Shown one piece after another: positions 6,489 through 8,484 of a DNA stretch of 8,484 nt. Position 1 is the first letter of the stretch. Every line of letters begins with the position of its first letter. The notes below the pieces were generated by a model. The model did not search any database and was not told the DNA's origin. It saw only the letters and a list, made by a program, of their open reading frames with translations. Origin of the DNA: JBCBST01 sp039819115 (GTDB lineage: Bacteria > Bacteroidota > Rhodothermia > Balneolales > Balneolaceae); assembly GCA_039819115.1 (NCBI GenBank), contig JBCBST010000133.1, positions 1-8,484 on the forward strand, given 5' to 3'. A program made the translations under genes and the position numbers.

Positions 6489-6956
6489 ATGAGATTCATT
6501 TCAGGTATGCTAACGGCACTTTTTATCATGCATGTAGCAGTTGCCCAACCCGTAGAAAACAAAGAGCAGGAACAGATTAAACAGGCCATTAACCATTTAT
6601 TTGACGGAATGCGTGCCGGCGATAGTTCCATGGTGCAAGCCGTATTTCTTGAGAATGCTACGATGAAAACGGTTGGCCGAAACCGTGATGGAAAGGTGAT
6701 ATTAAACGAAACCTCAGTAAAACAATTTATTGCTGCTGTAGGAGGTCCCAAAGAAGATGTCTGGGATGAGCGGCTGGATGGAATTGAAATCAAGATTGAC
6801 GGAGATCTGGCCTCGGTCTGGACACCCTATCACTTTTTCCGTGGCGATACATTCTCTCATTGCGGAGTAAACGCTTTCCAGATGATGAAAACTGAAGAAG
6901 GCTGGAAGGTTATCAATATCGTGGACACCAGAAGGAGGCAGGGATGCAAAAGCTGA
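6489..6956 (+). CDS. Secreted NTF2-like (SnoaL / lumazine-binding-like) protein
   Basis: A 155-residue protein from ATG 6489. This start puts a signal peptide at residues 1-19 (AVA|Q cleavage) and follows AGGA at 6482-6485. The earlier in-frame ATG at 6459 would add ten residues before the hydrophobic core and is less likely. The mature part fits the NTF2-like cone fold: an N-terminal helix EQEQIKQAINHLFDGMRAGD (27-46), a strand with LENATMKTVGRNRDGK, and the ending SHCGVNAFQMMKTEEGWKVINI, typical of the small NTF2 or putative lumazine-binding proteins common in Bacteroidota. DTRRRQGC follows. Two cysteines (125, 153) could pair in the periplasm. No catalytic residues can be assigned and the function is unknown. 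It overlaps the next gene by 13 bp. Confidence 0.8.
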   Translation: MRFISGMLTALFIMHVAVAQPVENKEQEQIKQAINHLFDGMRAGDSSMVQAVFLENATMKTVGRNRDGKVILNETSVKQFIAAVGGPKEDVWDERLDGIEIKIDGDLASVWTPYHFFRGDTFSHCGVNAFQMMKTEEGWKVINIVDTRRRQGCKS

Positions 6957-7474
6957 GTAAGAGTATATGTTTGATGTTGCTGGTGGTAGGTGTAATCAGT
7001 CTTCCGGCTTCAGCTCAGTATGAGCAGGATGTGGAGTCTATTGATTCGATTTTAAAAGCCTTGTATGCGTCCATTTCCGGTGAAAAAGGAGAGGCACGTG
7101 ATTGGGATCGTTTTCAGAATTTGTTTGCAGAAGAAGCTCTTCTTATTCCCACCGGTAAAAACCAGGAGGGAAAACTAGTGCACCGCATGATGACTCCGGA
7201 GCAATACATCAGCTCCTCGGGAAAGTGGCTGGTGGAAAACGGATTCCATGAAATTGAGGTCAACCGGGAAGTACATCGGTTTGGTCATGTGGTACAAGTG
7301 TTCAGCACCTACGAATCGAAGTATAGTAAAAACGATGCTGAACCTTTTATGAAAGGGATTAACAGCATTCAATTGTTCAACGATGGCGATCGTTGGTGGG
7401 TGCTTACGGTGTATTGGTCCCAGGAAACAGAGGATAACCCGATACCGAAAGCGTTTAGCGGAGCAGAAGGATAA
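6944..7474 (+). CDS. Secreted NTF2-like protein, paired with the preceding gene
   Basis: A 176-residue protein with a signal peptide at residues 1-24 (ASA|QYEQ). The mature sequence has NTF2-like features: a first helix SIDSILKALYASISG (32-46), ARDWDRFQNLFAEEALLIP (51-69) and the closing strands FMKGINSIQLFNDGDRWWVLTVYW (135-158), followed by NPIPKAF. Start ATG 6944 has a strong Shine-Dalgarno AAGGAGG (6932-6938) five bases upstream, inside the end of the previous gene. The two reading frames overlap by 13 bp, so they are very likely co-translated. Only a general fold similarity to the first protein is visible, not close sequence identity. The biochemical role is unknown. A small-molecule-binding or scavenging role is possible but not shown. 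Confidence 0.8.
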   Translation: MQKLSKSICLMLLVVGVISLPASAQYEQDVESIDSILKALYASISGEKGEARDWDRFQNLFAEEALLIPTGKNQEGKLVHRMMTPEQYISSSGKWLVENGFHEIEVNREVHRFGHVVQVFSTYESKYSKNDAEPFMKGINSIQLFNDGDRWWVLTVYWSQETEDNPIPKAFSGAEG

Positions 7475-7476
7475 CC

Positions 7477-7503
7477 GCGTAACCATAGGTTATGACGCTT
7501 TTT
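7477..7503 (+). terminator. Possible terminator between convergent genes
   Basis: GCGTAACC (7477-7484), a 3-nt loop, then GGTT (7488-7491) and ACGC (7495-7498) can form an 8-bp stem with a 3-nt bulge (7492-7494), followed by five T (7499-7503). It sits in the 27-bp gap between the NTF2-like gene and the convergent DUF4199 gene, exactly where a terminator is expected. The bulge makes it weaker than the one after hmuY. Confidence 0.4.
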
Positions 7504-7981
7504 ACGATTTACTACGTGTGAAGATAGCAACAATACCGGATGTGATAATGCCCATAATAGGGGCACCAATAAGCCCCTGCTTCATGTAATTCAGGAAGTT
7601 GAATTGAGCCTCGGCCTCTTCCCGGGTCATTATATCGTTTTGAACGCTATAGGCGATCACGTTATTGAAATAATCAGGCGTGATCACATAGGAGATTATA
7701 TATTGGTTCAGGGGAACCAGTATGGTAACTACGAACGTAATGACCAGTCCGGATATGAACCCTTCCGAGTAGCTCATCGTACCGTCTAGATCCTTTTTTC
7801 GTTTCTCGAGCAGTGCAAGCACATAAATGGCAATAGCCGGAATAGCCCAGAAATTGGTGTAAATGACGTGCTTGTCGATGTGTTGATCATGCAGGCCAAC
7901 CATACGTTCCAATACCATCCACACCAGCAAAGAAATGGTAAAAATGAACCCCCATTTGAGTTCTGTAATGCGTTGTTTCAT
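7502..7981 (-). CDS. DUF4199 family membrane protein
   Basis: A 159-residue integral membrane protein of the DUF4199 family, common in Bacteroidota and relatives and without a known function. Four hydrophobic segments are visible at about residues 10-28, 42-58, 73-96 and 135-154. Family-like features are KWGFIFTISLLVWMVLER near the N-terminus, the SYSEGFISGLVITFVVTILVPL segment after a charged loop (KRKKDLDGTM), and the helix MTREEAEAQFNFLNYMKQGL before the last membrane segment. It is convergent with the NTF2-like pair and therefore not part of the heme operon. The 81-nt gap to the GH31 gene upstream leaves co-transcription with that gene possible. Confidence 0.85.
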   Translation of the reverse strand: MKQRITELKWGFIFTISLLVWMVLERMVGLHDQHIDKHVIYTNFWAIPAIAIYVLALLEKRKKDLDGTMSYSEGFISGLVITFVVTILVPLNQYIISYVITPDYFNNVIAYSVQNDIMTREEAEAQFNFLNYMKQGLIGAPIMGIITSGIVAIFTRSKS

Positions 7982-7991
7982 ACCCCGATAC

Positions 7992-8007
7992 GTTAGTTTA
8001 TGCTAAC
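7992..8007. repeat. Short inverted repeat upstream of the DUF4199 gene
   Basis: GTTAG (7992-7996) and CTAAC (8003-8007) are perfect inverted arms with a 6-nt spacer, 10 bases upstream of the DUF4199 start codon on the minus strand. It may be a small operator or leader hairpin, or chance. The rest of the 7982-8062 gap shows no clear terminator or promoter. Confidence 0.25.
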
Positions 8008-8062
8008 CAGTAAACGGGATTTTTATGAAACATCAAAATCAGAGGGTGCGAAGGAACAGGGG

Positions 8063-8484
8063 TTAAGGTTTGAGCTTAATCTCAAGTACTTGTTTATCTG
8101 ACTTACCGGCAGTAAACGATTCAAAAGAAATCATACCCTCATTTTGAGTGAACGAAACAGGTGTTCCGTTCAAGGAGGCAGATTCAATCTCTTTTGCGGA
8201 GTACAGTTCAATATTCCAGGTCCGATCGGCCAGCATGCCTTTGAAGGAACCCTGAACCGGTGCAATAGTAAGTGTAGCCGATTCCCCGGTTTCTACCCAT
8301 TCCAGCATGGTTTTTGCATAGATTCCGTCCATATAGTCATTGCTTATACCATCATCCTCAAACAATTCGAAGCTTGCATTGGCTCCGGCATATATCATGG
8401 TATGTAACACATCGTTTGTTCCTTTTTGGATAGAAGATGCATACTCCCGTTGAGGGATGATTGAACCTGCTCTTATGAAGAGAG
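8063..8484 (-). CDS. Glycoside hydrolase family 31 (alpha-glucosidase-like), C-terminal part
   Basis: The last 139 complete codons of a protein that continues beyond the window edge. The sequence reads FIRAGSIIPQREYASSIQKG, then VLHTMIYAGANASFELFEDDGISNDYMDGIYAKT, the hallmark of the proximal and distal beta-sandwich domains (DUF5110 region) that follow the catalytic barrel in GH31 enzymes. GH31 members are mostly alpha-glucosidases or alpha-xylosidases. The catalytic aspartates lie in the part not seen, so substrate cannot be judged. The GTG at 8410 is an internal codon, not the start, because the open frame and family similarity run to the window end. The gene belongs to a separate carbohydrate-related unit, not to heme uptake. 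Confidence 0.85.
   Translation of the reverse strand, partial: LFIRAGSIIPQREYASSIQKGTNDVLHTMIYAGANASFELFEDDGISNDYMDGIYAKTMLEWVETGESATLTIAPVQGSFKGMLADRTWNIELYSAKEIESASLNGTPVSFTQNEGMISFESFTAGKSDKQVLEIKLKP

Noticed and set aside
7383..7789. Plus-strand open frames opposite and beside the DUF4199 gene
   Set aside because: The minus-strand frame has four membrane segments and DUF4199 family features. The plus-strand frames have no family-like sequence and overlap known genes.
8144..8407. 87-codon plus-strand open frame over the GH31 gene
   Set aside because: The minus strand here carries clear GH31 C-terminal motifs (RAGSIIP, FELFEDDG). The plus frame is a shadow.
1..8484. CRISPR arrays, tRNA or rRNA genes, riboswitches
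   Set aside because: I saw no regularly spaced repeats, no tRNA-like cloverleaf and no recognisable riboswitch core. Intergenic gaps are all under 140 bp.

Overview
The window looks like a heme and iron acquisition locus from a Bacteroidota/Balneolota-type bacterium. The evidence is a TonB-dependent receptor paired with a HmuY-type surface lipoprotein carrying an Asp-rich tail after the lipobox, weak or absent Shine-Dalgarno sequences at several starts, NTF2-like secreted proteins and a DUF4199 membrane protein. This placement comes from gene content and sequence style only. No rRNA or other phylogenetic marker is present.

Layout. Positions 1-108 hold a short, GC-richer stretch that does not read as part of the following gene in any forward frame. 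Positions 109-1785 encode the beta-barrel half of a HmuR-like TonB-dependent receptor whose signal peptide and plug are absent. A HmuY-family lipoprotein follows (1812-2435), then two hairpins, the second a strong intrinsic terminator (2481-2515). A new transcription unit starts after a 19-bp interrupted palindrome (2533-2551), a good candidate operator for an iron or metal repressor. It encodes hmuS (2572-3627), hmuT (3624-4532), hmuU (4537-5619) and hmuV (5616-6413), tightly packed with two ATGA start/stop overlaps. After a 75-nt gap come two secreted NTF2-like proteins (6489-6956 and 6944-7474) that overlap each other by 13 bp. A weak hairpin separates them from two genes on the minus strand: a DUF4199 membrane protein (7502-7981) and the C-terminal end of a GH31 glycoside hydrolase (8063-8484, running off the window).

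How it works together. The surface lipoprotein and outer-membrane receptor would capture heme and import it into the periplasm. HmuT would bind it there and deliver it to the HmuU/HmuV ABC importer. HmuS would receive it in the cytoplasm for chaperoning or iron release. Heme as the substrate is well supported by HmuS and HmuT, which keep the expected ligand residues. It is less certain at the surface: the HmuY-like protein has no histidine at all, and the receptor segment between its FRAP-like and NPNL-like motifs also lacks histidine.

I found no wholly new system. The points most worth following up are the abrupt loss of the receptor plug at the domain boundary, the palindromic operator, the His-free surface proteins and an EF-hand-like loop in the receptor.
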